Shown: one piece after another, positions 1 through 8,142 of the stretch
Layout: each line of letters opens with the position of its first letter
Position numbering within the stretch: position 1 is the stretch's first letter
From: Sediminihabitans luteus
GTDB taxonomy: Bacteria > Actinomycetota > Actinomycetes > Actinomycetales > Cellulomonadaceae
DNA: 64,000 bases
Assembly (NCBI RefSeq): GCF_002797595.1
Contig: NZ_PGFE01000001.1
Span: 310,001 to 374,000 of the forward strand
Direction of reading: 5' to 3'
The notes under the pieces: model-generated
What the model was told of the DNA's origin: nothing
Databases searched by the model: none
The model's input: the letters and a program-made list of their open reading frames with translations, nothing else
Program-made: the position numbers and the translations under genes

Positions 1-1308
1 GTCGTTGACCCAGGTGCGCTGCTCGTTGCCGAGGCCGCCGAGGTTGAGCTCGCGCACCGCGATCACGGTGTCCTCGCTCTTGTCGTCGAGCGTGTAGCGG
101 TCGACCGCGAGGGTCGCGTCGAAGTTGTAGTACTGCTTGTTCTGCTGGTACTGCCGGAACGTGGGGCTCACGACCTGCGGGTCCAGGAGGCGGATCGACG
201 CCGTCGTGTCGGCGTCCTCGCGCAGCGCGCCCTTGGTCGCCTCGGTCGTCGCGGTGTACGGCTGCGCCTCGACCTTGTCGAGACCGAACGCGTCGCTCGT
301 GGCGTCGATGTTGCGCTGCACGTACGGCGCCTCGAGCTCCTGCTGGTTCGGGGCCACCTGGAAGCGCTGGACGATCGCGGGGTAGATGCCGCCGATCGCG
401 ATCGCGGAGACGACCATGAGCCCGACCCCGATCGCGGGCAGGCGCCAGTTGCCGATGATCGCCGCGACGACGAAGAGCGCCGCGACGCCCACGGCCAGGA
501 TCGCGAGGATCGTCTTGGACGGGATCACGGCGTTGACGTCGGTGTAGCTCGCGCCGTCGAACTTGTCGCCCTGGGAGTTGAGGATCGAGTAGCGGTCGAG
601 CCAGTAGTTGACCGCGACCAGCAGCATGAGCAGCGCGGCGAGCACGGCGAGCTGGATGCGCGCGGCGCGCGTCGTGCGCGGGCCCTGGTTGGGCGCCCCG
701 CCGATGCGCAGGCCGCCGTAGAGGTAGTGGGTCACGAGCGCGCCGATGCCCGAGACGATCACGACCGCGAGCAGGAACCCGACGAGGAACGTGAGGAACG
801 GCAGCACGAACACGTAGAACGACAGGTCGAAGCCCCACTGCGGGTCGGCCTGCCCGAACGAGACCTTGTTCATCGCGAGCAGGACGGTCTGCCACTGCCC
901 CGAGGCCGCCGTCCCCGCGAAGAACCCGATGAGCGCGGGCGCGCCCCACGTGACGACCTTGCGCAACGGCTCGACGGCCTCGCGGTACTGGTCGAGCGTC
1001 GCCTGCTCGGGGGTCGACGGCGCGTAGACCGGCCGCGAGCGGTAGGCGACCGAGAGCGACGCGAACAGCGCACCACCCATCACGAGGAACCCGACGGCGA
1101 ACAGCGCGGCCCGCACGCCCCACTCGGTCCACAGGACCGACTCGTAGCCCAGCTGCGTGAACCACAGCACCTCGGTCCAGAACTGGGCGGCGAGCATCAC
1201 GACGACCACGAGCGCGGCGACCACGACGAGCGCGATCACCAGCGGACGTCGTCCTCGGGGGCGTGCCGGCGCCTGCGGCGTCCGGCGGGGTGCATCAGCG
1301 AATGACAC
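1..1308 (-). CDS. UPF0182 (COG1615) family integral membrane protein, C-terminus cut by window edge
   Basis: The first 436 codons of a large membrane protein. The start is GTG at 1308, giving a short basic N-terminus and then a strong hydrophobic helix (about residues 22-42). Several further membrane segments follow over the first 330 residues, then the start of the soluble domain (reading LNLGGLGNEQRTWVN near the edge). The layout of many N-terminal helices followed by a long extracytoplasmic domain is typical of UPF0182 proteins, which usually run to 900-1000 residues, so more than half lies outside the window. Function is unknown. Its neighbour is the PDZ/Lon-like protease gene, the same pairing seen in mycobacteria (Rv3193c/Rv3194c). 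Family call is confident; the role is not known. Confidence 0.9.
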   Translation of the reverse strand, partial: MSFADAPRRTPQAPARPRGRRPLVIALVVVAALVVVVMLAAQFWTEVLWFTQLGYESVLWTEWGVRAALFAVGFLVMGGALFASLSVAYRSRPVYAPSTPEQATLDQYREAVEPLRKVVTWGAPALIGFFAGTAASGQWQTVLLAMNKVSFGQADPQWGFDLSFYVFVLPFLTFLVGFLLAVVIVSGIGALVTHYLYGGLRIGGAPNQGPRTTRAARIQLAVLAALLMLLVAVNYWLDRYSILNSQGDKFDGASYTDVNAVIPSKTILAILAVGVAALFVVAAIIGNWRLPAIGVGLMVVSAIAIGGIYPAIVQRFQVAPNQQELEAPYVQRNIDATSDAFGLDKVEAQPYTATTEATKGALREDADTTASIRLLDPQVVSPTFRQYQQNKQYYNFDATLAVDRYTLDDKSEDTVIAVRELNLGGLGNEQRTWVND

Positions 1309-1449
1309 GGTGTGCGAACCTCTTCTTCGGGTGGCGACCGGTCGCTCGCGCGACCGCCTCGCCCATGGAACGTCCAGCGGCCCACCCAGGTTCCCACACA
1401 CGTTCTCCCCAGTCCTGAGGGCGCGACCGACGTCTGGGATCCTGGACGC

Positions 1450-2031
1450 ATGGAACCCGATGCCACGCCCCCCGCTCCGAGCCCCGAGCCCGCGTTCTCG
1501 GCCGCGCAGGTCGCGCTCGCCGACGCCGTGCGCGAGATCGAGCAGCACGTCGCCACGGCGGGCTGGGACGCCCCCGTTCGCCTGTTCGCCCTGGTCGAGA
1601 CGTCGCAGGCGCTCGACGCCGACCCCACGCTCGCCGACCGGCTGCCCCCCGAGGTCGTCGCGACCGCGCGCGCCGAGCCGCGCCACCTGACGTCGGTCGA
1701 GCAGGAGCTCGACCCGACCGACGACCTCGAGGCGCTGCTGGGCCGGATCGGCTGGCCGCCCGCGGTCGCGGGCGCGGCCGTGGTCGTCGAGCGGATCGTC
1801 CTGCCGCCCGAGGCCGAGGACGACGTCCCCGCGGAGCACGAGGCCGCGCTCGAGCACCTCGCGAACCACCCGGACCGTCAGGACGTGCGGATCGCCGCGG
1901 GCGTGCTGCGCGAGGGCTCGACGTGGTGCGCGCTGCGCTCGCGCTCGCACGACGCCGACGACCAGGTCGCGTTCGGCCCCGACCTCGTGCCGGGGCTCAC
2001 CGAGGCGCTGCGCGCAACGTTCGAGGACTGA
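1450..2031 (+). CDS. PPA1309 family conserved actinobacterial protein
   Basis: A 193-residue soluble, acidic protein without signal peptide or membrane segment. It resembles the uncharacterised PPA1309 family of Actinobacteria: an N-terminal helical half (residues about 15-75) containing RLFALVETSQAL, then an alpha/beta half with WCALRSRSHDADDQVAFGPDLVPGL near the end. The ATG at 1450 has no ribosome binding site; a weak -10-like GATCCT ends 6 bases upstream, so a leaderless message is possible. It is divergent from the UPF0182 gene and converges on the PDZ protease gene, ending 6 bases before it. No enzymatic motif can be recognised. Confidence 0.8.
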   Translation: MEPDATPPAPSPEPAFSAAQVALADAVREIEQHVATAGWDAPVRLFALVETSQALDADPTLADRLPPEVVATARAEPRHLTSVEQELDPTDDLEALLGRIGWPPAVAGAAVVVERIVLPPEAEDDVPAEHEAALEHLANHPDRQDVRIAAGVLREGSTWCALRSRSHDADDQVAFGPDLVPGLTEALRATFED

Positions 2032-2037
2032 GCGGCG

Positions 2038-3249
2038 TCAGCCCTTGCCCTCGACCGCCTGCTCGCACGTCGGCAGGCCGTCGGTGTCGTCCTGCCCGAT
2101 GGCCGTGACGGCCGCGAGCGCCTCGGTGAGCGTGCTCACGGCCGTGACGTGCATCCCGTCGGGGACGTTGCCCACGACCTCGTTGCAGTTGCTCGTGGGG
2201 GCGAGGAACCACGTCGCGCCGTCGCGCTGCGCGCCGTAGAGCTTCTGCCGGATCCCGCCGATCGCGCCGACCTGCCCGTCGACGCTCATGGTGCCGGTCC
2301 CGGCGATCACGTGGCCGTTCGCCTCGTCCTCGGGCGTGAGCTTGTCGATGATCCCGAGCGCAAACATCGTCCCGGCGCTCGGGCCGCCGATGTCCTCGAT
2401 CTGGATCTGGACGTCGACGGGCAGGTCGAACTGCTGGTCGAGGTAGACCCCGAGCGACGTGCGGCCCTGGATGTCGCTCATGGTGACGGTGACCGTGGTC
2501 GGCTCGCCGTCGCGCGTGACGCCGAGCTCCACGTCGTCGCCGGGCGAGGTCTTCGCGAGGTCGTCCACGAGGTCGTCGTACGTCACGAGCTCGTCGCCGT
2601 CGACGCTCGTGAGCACGTCGCCGTCGGCGACCACGCCCTCGGCGCCGCTGCCCTCGACGGTCCCGACGACCGTGAGCGTCGCGGGCACGGTGTACCCGAG
2701 CTCGGTCAGCGCGGCGACGGTCGCGCTCTCCTGCGACGACGTCATCTCGGCCTGGTTCTCGGCGTCGACCTCCTCGCGCGACTGGTCGAGGTCGAACACC
2801 GACTCGACGGGCACGACGGACCGCTTCTCGTCGACCCAGCCGCGCAGCACCGTGAGCGCGTCGGCCGGGAAGCCGGGGCCGCCCGAGACCGACACGGTCA
2901 CGAGCCGCAGCTCGCCCGTGGCGGGGTAGGTCTGCTCGTCCTTGATCTGGATGAGCTCCTGCCCGTCCTGCGCGCCGAGCACGTCCTCGGTCGGGCCGGG
3001 GCCGCGCACCGCGTACGGTGCCGGCAGGAACGCCATGACGGCGACGATCGCGAGCGTCGCGAGCAGCGAGGCGGCGAGCGTCGTGGCCCGTCGCGTCGCG
3101 GGCTCCGGCTCGTAGTCCTCGGTCACGTCGGTGTCGGACGCCGCAGCCGGGCCCGGGACGGGTCCCGCGGTCGGGTCGGGGGTGGGTCGCTCGTCGCTCA
3201 CCCGGCCATCATCGCCGATCGGTCCGTGCTCGGGCGACACGCCGCTCAT
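2038..3249 (-). CDS. YlbL-type PDZ and Lon-like serine protease, membrane anchored
   Basis: A 403-residue protein with an N-terminal acidic/proline-rich tail, one membrane helix (about residues 55-76), a PDZ-like domain (about 195-275) and a C-terminal Lon-type (S16) proteolytic domain. The catalytic dyad is visible as Ser291 in IGGPSAGTM and Lys336 in GGIRQKL. Such proteins sit in the membrane with the protease outside and may trim or degrade membrane or secreted proteins. The ATG overlaps the stop of the upstream epimerase-like gene (ATGA), so the two are translationally coupled; a GTG at 3201 is a less likely start. The neighbouring UPF0182 gene is a conserved partner in Actinobacteria. 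Confidence 0.9.
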   Translation of the reverse strand: MSGVSPEHGPIGDDGRVSDERPTPDPTAGPVPGPAAASDTDVTEDYEPEPATRRATTLAASLLATLAIVAVMAFLPAPYAVRGPGPTEDVLGAQDGQELIQIKDEQTYPATGELRLVTVSVSGGPGFPADALTVLRGWVDEKRSVVPVESVFDLDQSREEVDAENQAEMTSSQESATVAALTELGYTVPATLTVVGTVEGSGAEGVVADGDVLTSVDGDELVTYDDLVDDLAKTSPGDDVELGVTRDGEPTTVTVTMSDIQGRTSLGVYLDQQFDLPVDVQIQIEDIGGPSAGTMFALGIIDKLTPEDEANGHVIAGTGTMSVDGQVGAIGGIRQKLYGAQRDGATWFLAPTSNCNEVVGNVPDGMHVTAVSTLTEALAAVTAIGQDDTDGLPTCEQAVEGKG

Positions 3250-4226
3250 CGGCCGCCGGCGCGCCGCCGCCACACCGCCGCGGTCGCGAGCACCGCGACC
3301 GCGGCGCCGGCGGCCCCGAGCGCCGCCGCGTCGCGTGCGTCGACCTTGCGCCGCCCGGGCACGGCGGCCGCGTCGCGCACCTGGGCGACCGCCGCGGCGC
3401 TCGACGTCGTGGACCGCCACCCGGCCTCGACGAGCCGTGCTGCCGTCACGGTCCACGGGTAGACCGCGAACGCGAGGTCCTGCGCGCCCGCGGGAAGCAT
3501 GCGGGCGCGGTGCAGGCTCTCGGCCATCGAGAACGCGGTCGCGGCGGGCACCGTGATGGTGCGCAGCCCCGCGGCCGCGGCGGTCTCGTCGGCCGTGAGG
3601 AGGTCGGGTGCGCCGTCCGCGTCGACCGCGCCGACGGTCACGGCGCCCGTGAGCCCTTGCTCGACCACGACCCGCACGGCCTCGACGAGGTCGTCGACGT
3701 GCAGCATCTGCCAGCGGTGCGCGGCGCCGCGCACCACGAGCAGCCGAGGCGCGGTCAGGTGCCGGGTCAGCGCGGTGTCGACGCCCGGGCCCACGAGCAC
3801 GGTCGGGCGCAGCACCGTGAGCGCCGCGACGCCCGAGACCGCGAGCTCGGACTCGACGTCGAGCACCTCGGGCAGCACGCCGCGCACGCCGTCGGCCGCG
3901 GTCGGCGGAGCGTCGTCGTCGTGCGGGAGCGCTCCCGGCGCCGCGCCGTGCACCACGGCGGACGTGATCGCCACGACCCGCTCGACGCCGGCAGCACGGG
4001 CCGCGTCGAGCGCCGCCCGCACGTCCGCCAGCACCTCGCCCGGGCGTCGCGCGGGCAGCTCGGCCACGGGCACCACGAGCACGAGGACGGTCGACGGCGT
4101 GAGCGGCGGCGCGTCGTCCGGCACGAGGGCCTCGGGGGCCAGCGCGGCGCGCACGAGCCGCGCGACCTGGCCGCGCCCGAGCACGACGACGTCGCTGCGC
4201 CCTGAGCGAACCTGCCCTGCCGACAT
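3246..4226 (-). CDS. NAD-dependent epimerase/dehydratase family (extended SDR) protein
   Basis: A 326-residue protein with Rossmann-like organisation: an N-terminal nucleotide-binding strand (VVVLGRGQVARLV, in place of the usual GxxGxxG), the strand VVAITSAVVHG, and LRPTVLVGPG typical of extended SDR sugar epimerase-like proteins. The classical YxxxK dyad is not evident, so the catalytic role is uncertain and it may be an atypical NAD(P)-binding protein. The C-terminus has a hydrophobic stretch (about residues 300-318) and a basic end, suggesting a membrane anchor. Its stop overlaps the start of the protease gene. It is divergent from the Zincin_2 gene; a CACAAT at 4252-4257 (minus strand) could be its -10 box. 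Confidence 0.75.
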   Translation of the reverse strand: MSAGQVRSGRSDVVVLGRGQVARLVRAALAPEALVPDDAPPLTPSTVLVLVVPVAELPARRPGEVLADVRAALDAARAAGVERVVAITSAVVHGAAPGALPHDDDAPPTAADGVRGVLPEVLDVESELAVSGVAALTVLRPTVLVGPGVDTALTRHLTAPRLLVVRGAAHRWQMLHVDDLVEAVRVVVEQGLTGAVTVGAVDADGAPDLLTADETAAAAGLRTITVPAATAFSMAESLHRARMLPAGAQDLAFAVYPWTVTAARLVEAGWRSTTSSAAAVAQVRDAAAVPGRRKVDARDAAALGAAGAAVAVLATAAVWRRRAGGR

Positions 4227-4295
4227 GCCTGCGCCGCCCGTCCGGTGGGTCGGATTGTGGTTACCGTGGATCAGACGCTAACCCGAGGAGCCCCG

Positions 4296-5939
4296 ATGAG
4301 CAGCAACACACCCGACGACCCGTCCGACCGGACGCCCGACGCCTGGGAGCAGATGCTGCGCTCGATGTTCGGGGCGGACGCCGACGAGGCCATGCGGCAG
4401 ATGCGCGAGCGCGGCCTCGACCCGCAGGCCCTCGCGCGCGGCGTCGGCCTCGGCGACAACCCGCAGGCCATGAGCGCCGTCCTGGCCCAGGTGCAGCGCA
4501 TGCTGTCCGCCTCGGGCGACGGACCCGTCAACACCGACGTCGCGCACGACGTCGCCCGGCAGGTCGCGGTGCGCGGCGGCGACCCCGTCGTCACCGGCGC
4601 GCAGGCGAAGTCCGCGCTCTCGGCCCTGTCGGTCGCCGAGCTGTGGCTCGACGCCGTGACCGACCTCCCGCCGGCCGGCGGCCCCGCGCGGGCGTGGAGC
4701 CGCTCCGAGTGGGTCGAGGCGACCCTGCCCGCGTGGAACGCGCTCGTGGCCCCCGTCGCCGGGTCGGTCTCGGCCGCGCTCGCGACCGTCATGCGCGACC
4801 AGCTCGGTGCGCTCGGCGACGAGATCGAGATCCCGGGCCTGCCGCAGGGCGCGCTCGGCGGCGCGCTCGGCGGGCTCGACCCCGCCGCGCTCATGCGACG
4901 CCTCGGCTCGGCCGTGTTCGGCATGCAGACCGGCCAGGCCGCCGGGACGCTCTCGCGCGAGGTCTTCGGCGCGACCGACGTCGGCGTCCCGCTGCTCGAC
5001 GACCCCGCCACGGTGCTGCTGCCCGCGAACGTCGAGGAGTTCGCCGAGGGCCTCGACGCCCCGCTCGACGAGGTGCGGCTGTTCCTCGCGCTGCGCGAGG
5101 TCGCCCACGCCCGCCTGTTCACGCACGTGCCGTGGCTGCGCTCGCACCTGCTCGCGATCGTCGGCTCGTACGCGCGCGGCATCACGATCGACCTCGAGGC
5201 GCTCGAGGAGCGCGTGCGCGGCGTCGACATCACCGACACCGCGGCACTGCAGTCCGCGCTCAGCGGCAACGTGTTCCGCGGGCAGAACACGCCCGAGCAG
5301 CGCGAGACGCTCGGGCGGCTCGAGACCACCCTCGCGCTCGTCGAGGGCTGGGTCGACGAGGTCACCGCGACCGCCGCGCTCCCCCACCTGCCGCACGCCG
5401 TGCCGCTGCGCGAGATGGTGCGACGCCGTCGCGCCGCGGGCGGCCCCGCCGAGCAGGTGTTCGCCTCGCTCGTGGGCCTCGAGCTGCGGCCCCGCCGCTC
5501 GCGCGACGCCGCCGCCCTGTGGGCGTTCGTCACGTCGCAGACCGGCACCGCCGGGCGCGACGCCGTGTGGGACCACCCCGACCTGCTGCCCGACGCGCAG
5601 GACCTCGACGCGCCCACGCAGTACTATGCGCGCCGCGAGGCCGAGCAGGAGGTCGAGAGCGACCTCGACCGCGCGCTCGCGCAGATCTTCGACGAGGCCG
5701 CGGCCGAGGACGGTGCGGACGACGTCGGCGGTGAGGCACCCGGCCACGCGGCGTCCGACAGTGCCGGGAACGACAGTGCCGGGGACGACGACACGACGTC
5801 CGGCAACGGGACCGACCCCGCGGCGTCCGACAGTGCCGGGAACGGCAGTGCCGGGAACGGCAGTGCCGGGGACGACAGTGCCGGGAACGGCAGTGCCGGG
5901 CACGACGACGACGCGCCGGACGACGGGTCGCCCCGCTGA
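4296..5939 (+). CDS. Zincin_2 (DUF2342) family protein, putative zinc-dependent metalloprotease-like
   Basis: A 547-residue cytosolic protein of the actinobacterial DUF2342/Zincin_2 group (mycobacterial counterpart Rv3195). The ATG at 4296 has a GAGGAG ribosome binding site 5 bases upstream. The central region carries ALREVAHARLFTHVPWLRS, where the expected HExxH zinc motif reads RExxH, so the first zinc ligand is replaced and peptidase activity is doubtful. An EGWVDEVT segment follows, as is usual for the family. The last 80 residues are acidic, low-complexity pentapeptide repeats (SAGN/SAGD) encoded by a 15-bp tandem array. It lies divergent from the protease operon and upstream of the ABC exporter pair. 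Family call is strong; activity is unknown. Confidence 0.85.
   Translation: MSSNTPDDPSDRTPDAWEQMLRSMFGADADEAMRQMRERGLDPQALARGVGLGDNPQAMSAVLAQVQRMLSASGDGPVNTDVAHDVARQVAVRGGDPVVTGAQAKSALSALSVAELWLDAVTDLPPAGGPARAWSRSEWVEATLPAWNALVAPVAGSVSAALATVMRDQLGALGDEIEIPGLPQGALGGALGGLDPAALMRRLGSAVFGMQTGQAAGTLSREVFGATDVGVPLLDDPATVLLPANVEEFAEGLDAPLDEVRLFLALREVAHARLFTHVPWLRSHLLAIVGSYARGITIDLEALEERVRGVDITDTAALQSALSGNVFRGQNTPEQRETLGRLETTLALVEGWVDEVTATAALPHLPHAVPLREMVRRRRAAGGPAEQVFASLVGLELRPRRSRDAAALWAFVTSQTGTAGRDAVWDHPDLLPDAQDLDAPTQYYARREAEQEVESDLDRALAQIFDEAAAEDGADDVGGEAPGHAASDSAGNDSAGDDDTTSGNGTDPAASDSAGNGSAGNGSAGDDSAGNGSAGHDDDAPDDGSPR
5829..5903 (+). repeat. 15-bp tandem array inside the Zincin_2 gene
   Basis: Five head-to-tail 15-bp units close to GACAGTGCCGGGAAC, with two more at 5757-5786. 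Each unit adds five codons ([D/G]SAGN) to a disordered acidic tail, so unit gain or loss keeps the frame. One of seven such 15-bp arrays in the window. Confidence 0.9.
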
Positions 5940-5992
5940 CCTCGCTGCCCGGCCGTGGCGCCGCTGCCGGGTCTCGCTGCTGTTGTCTCGGC

Positions 5993-6022
5993 GCCGGGAT
6001 CTCGCGGCCGTGAGGTCCCGGC
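5993..6022 (+). terminator. Possible terminator after the Zincin_2 gene
   Basis: Inverted repeat GCCGGGA (5993-5999) / TCCCGGC (6016-6022) with a partly pairing loop, followed by an A-containing run rather than a T-tract. It lies 54 bases after the stop codon. It could be a GC-type hairpin terminator or mark an mRNA end. Confidence 0.35.
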
Positions 6023-6062
6023 CCGCGAAATAGGGCGGCGTCCGCTTTCTCCCCCGTGGTAG

Positions 6063-6078
6063 GAATCCTCCAGGATTC
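6063..6078. promoter_or_regulatory. Palindrome upstream of the ABC exporter pair, possible operator
   Basis: Perfect 7-bp inverted repeat GAATCCT-CC-AGGATTC, 16-31 bases before the GTG start and just upstream of the GAGGGGG ribosome binding site. It is unusually AT-rich for the region. Binding site for an unidentified repressor or a leader hairpin; no regulator of matching type is adjacent. Confidence 0.45.
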
Positions 6079-6093
6079 GACCGAGGGGGCGTC

Positions 6094-8142
6094 GTGAGCG
6101 ACGGGCAGAGCACGGGCGGGCAGGACCCGAACGAGAACAGCACGGGCAGGCAGGGCCCGAGCGGGCAGGACGCGCGCTCGCGCCCCACCCCAGGGCGACG
6201 CATCGCCGCGTGGGCTCGCCGGCGCGGCTCGCGCTGGGTGCGGCTCCTGCGACTGCTGCCGCACGCCGGGCTGCCGCTCGTGCTCGGCGGCGTCGTGCTC
6301 GCGCTCGTGCTCGCGATCGCCCCGCTCGCCGTGATCGTGCTGCTGGGCCGCCTGCTCGGCCTGGTCGGCGCCGCGGTCGCGGGCACGCCCGACCCGGCCG
6401 CGGGATGGTGGGACGACGCGTACGCGGTCCTCGGCGTCGCGGTCGCGGTGCTCGTGGTGCAGCAGGTCCTCGCGCCGTACCTGACCGGGCTCGTCGAGGT
6501 CGCCTCGCGCCGGATCGACCAGTACTGCATCGACCGGCTGCTGCGCGCGTCCCTCGGCGACGCGCCCGTCTCGGCGCTCGAGTCCCCCGAGGCGCTCGAC
6601 ATCCTCGCCGACGCACGCGCCGCGTTCTCCCGCTGGTCGCGCACGCCCGGGGAGGCCGCCGCCGCGCTCGTCCCGCTGCTCTCGCGCTACGTGCAGCTCG
6701 TCGGCGCCGCGGTGCTCGTCGGCGTCGTGACGTCGCCCGCCGCCGGCCTGCTGATCGGCCTGACCGCGCTGGGCGTGCGGTTCGGCGTGCGCGGCACGCT
6801 CGGCCGGTACGGCCTGCTGTTCAACTCCCTCGCCGGGCACCGCCGCAAGGTCGCGTACCTGCGCGACCTCGCGACGACGTCGGCCGTGACCAAGGAGGTC
6901 CGCCTCCTCGGGATCCTGCCGTGGCTTCGCGCACGCCTGCGGGCCGACACCCTCGCGCAGTACGAGCCGCTGTGGGCCGGGAGCCGTCGTCTGCAGTTCT
7001 GGCCGTTCGTCGGCTTCGCGGGGATCGCCCTCGTGGGTGGTGCCGTGGTGCTCGGCCTCGTCGCGGACGCCGCGGCGACGGGCGCGGTCGGGCTCTTCGG
7101 GCTCGGCGTCGCGCTGCAGGCGGTGCTCGTCGCGATGCGGTTCGGCGTGTACTTCCCCGAATGCGACGTGCAGACCCAGTACGGGCTGCAGTCGTTCGAG
7201 GCGCTCGAACGGTTCGAGGCCCTCATCGCCGAGGGCACCGCGCCGCGCTCGGTGCTCGCCCCGCCGCCCGCGCCCGCGACGTCGATCCGCTTCGAGGGCG
7301 TCGGGTTCCGGTACGGCGACGACGCGCCGTGGGTGCTGCGCGGGCTCGACCTGACGATCGACGTCGGCCGCTCGACCGCCCTCGTGGGGCTCAACGGCGC
7401 CGGCAAGACGACCCTCGTCAAGCTCCTCGCGCGGCTCTACCAGCCCACCGAGGGGCGGATCACGGTCGACGGCGTCGACCTCGCCGACGTCGACGCCGCC
7501 GCGTGGCAGCAGCACCTCGCGCTGATCTTCCAGGACTACGTGCGCTACGAGCTCACCGCGGGCGAGAACATCGGGTTCGGCGCGCCGCACCTGCTCGACG
7601 ACGACGCCGCGCTGCTCGACGCCGCGACGCGCGCGGGTGCCGCCGAGCTCGTCGGCTCGCTCGCCGACGGGCTGCGCACCGAGCTCTCGAGCCGGTACAC
7701 CGGCGGGCGCGACCTCTCGGGCGGCCAGTGGCAGCGCGTCGCGCTCGCCCGCGCGCTCCTCGCGGTGCGCGGCGGCGCGTCGGTGCTCGTGCTCGACGAG
7801 CCGACCGCGCAGCTCGACGTGCGGGCCGAGGCCGAGTTCTTCGACCGGTTCCTCGCGACCGCGCACGGCGTCACGTCGCTCGTGATCTCGCACCGGTTCT
7901 CGACGCTGCGCCACGCCTACCAGATCGTCGTGCTCGAGCACGGCGCGGTCGTCGAGCAGGGCGACCACGCCGAGCTCATGGCCCTCGACGGGCGGTACGC
8001 GCACCTGTTCGAGCTGCAGGCGCAGCGCTTCCGCACGCCCGGGGCGGCGACGGGATCGGGTGCGTCGACCGCTGCGGCCGCCGGGTCGACGGCCGCGAGC
8101 GCCGCGACGACCACGACCACCACGAAGGAGACCGTCCGATGA
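6094..8142 (+). CDS. ABC exporter half-transporter (membrane domain fused to ATPase), subunit 1
   Basis: A 682-residue protein. Residues 1-45 are a hydrophilic Ser/Gly/Gln-rich tail, about 50-370 hold the transmembrane domain with roughly six helices, and 390-620 form the ATPase. Visible motifs are Walker A GLNGAGKTT, Q-loop IFQDY, signature LSGGQWQ and Walker B VLVLDEPTAQLD, all intact. GTG at 6094 follows GAGGGGG. The C-terminus has an Ala/Ser/Thr-rich tail. Its stop overlaps the start of the second half-transporter (ATGA), so the two are probably made together as a heterodimer. Substrate is unknown; this ATPase type is common in export of peptides, lipids or drugs. Confidence 0.88.
   Translation: MSDGQSTGGQDPNENSTGRQGPSGQDARSRPTPGRRIAAWARRRGSRWVRLLRLLPHAGLPLVLGGVVLALVLAIAPLAVIVLLGRLLGLVGAAVAGTPDPAAGWWDDAYAVLGVAVAVLVVQQVLAPYLTGLVEVASRRIDQYCIDRLLRASLGDAPVSALESPEALDILADARAAFSRWSRTPGEAAAALVPLLSRYVQLVGAAVLVGVVTSPAAGLLIGLTALGVRFGVRGTLGRYGLLFNSLAGHRRKVAYLRDLATTSAVTKEVRLLGILPWLRARLRADTLAQYEPLWAGSRRLQFWPFVGFAGIALVGGAVVLGLVADAAATGAVGLFGLGVALQAVLVAMRFGVYFPECDVQTQYGLQSFEALERFEALIAEGTAPRSVLAPPPAPATSIRFEGVGFRYGDDAPWVLRGLDLTIDVGRSTALVGLNGAGKTTLVKLLARLYQPTEGRITVDGVDLADVDAAAWQQHLALIFQDYVRYELTAGENIGFGAPHLLDDDAALLDAATRAGAAELVGSLADGLRTELSSRYTGGRDLSGGQWQRVALARALLAVRGGASVLVLDEPTAQLDVRAEAEFFDRFLATAHGVTSLVISHRFSTLRHAYQIVVLEHGAVVEQGDHAELMALDGRYAHLFELQAQRFRTPGAATGSGASTAAAAGSTAASAATTTTTTKETVR

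Noticed and set aside
4278-6644. A 788-codon open frame on the minus strand opposite the Zincin_2 and exporter genes
   Set aside because: It lies antisense to genes with clear motifs, and its product is Arg/Gly/Ala/His-rich with no recognisable domain: a codon-bias shadow of very high GC sequence.
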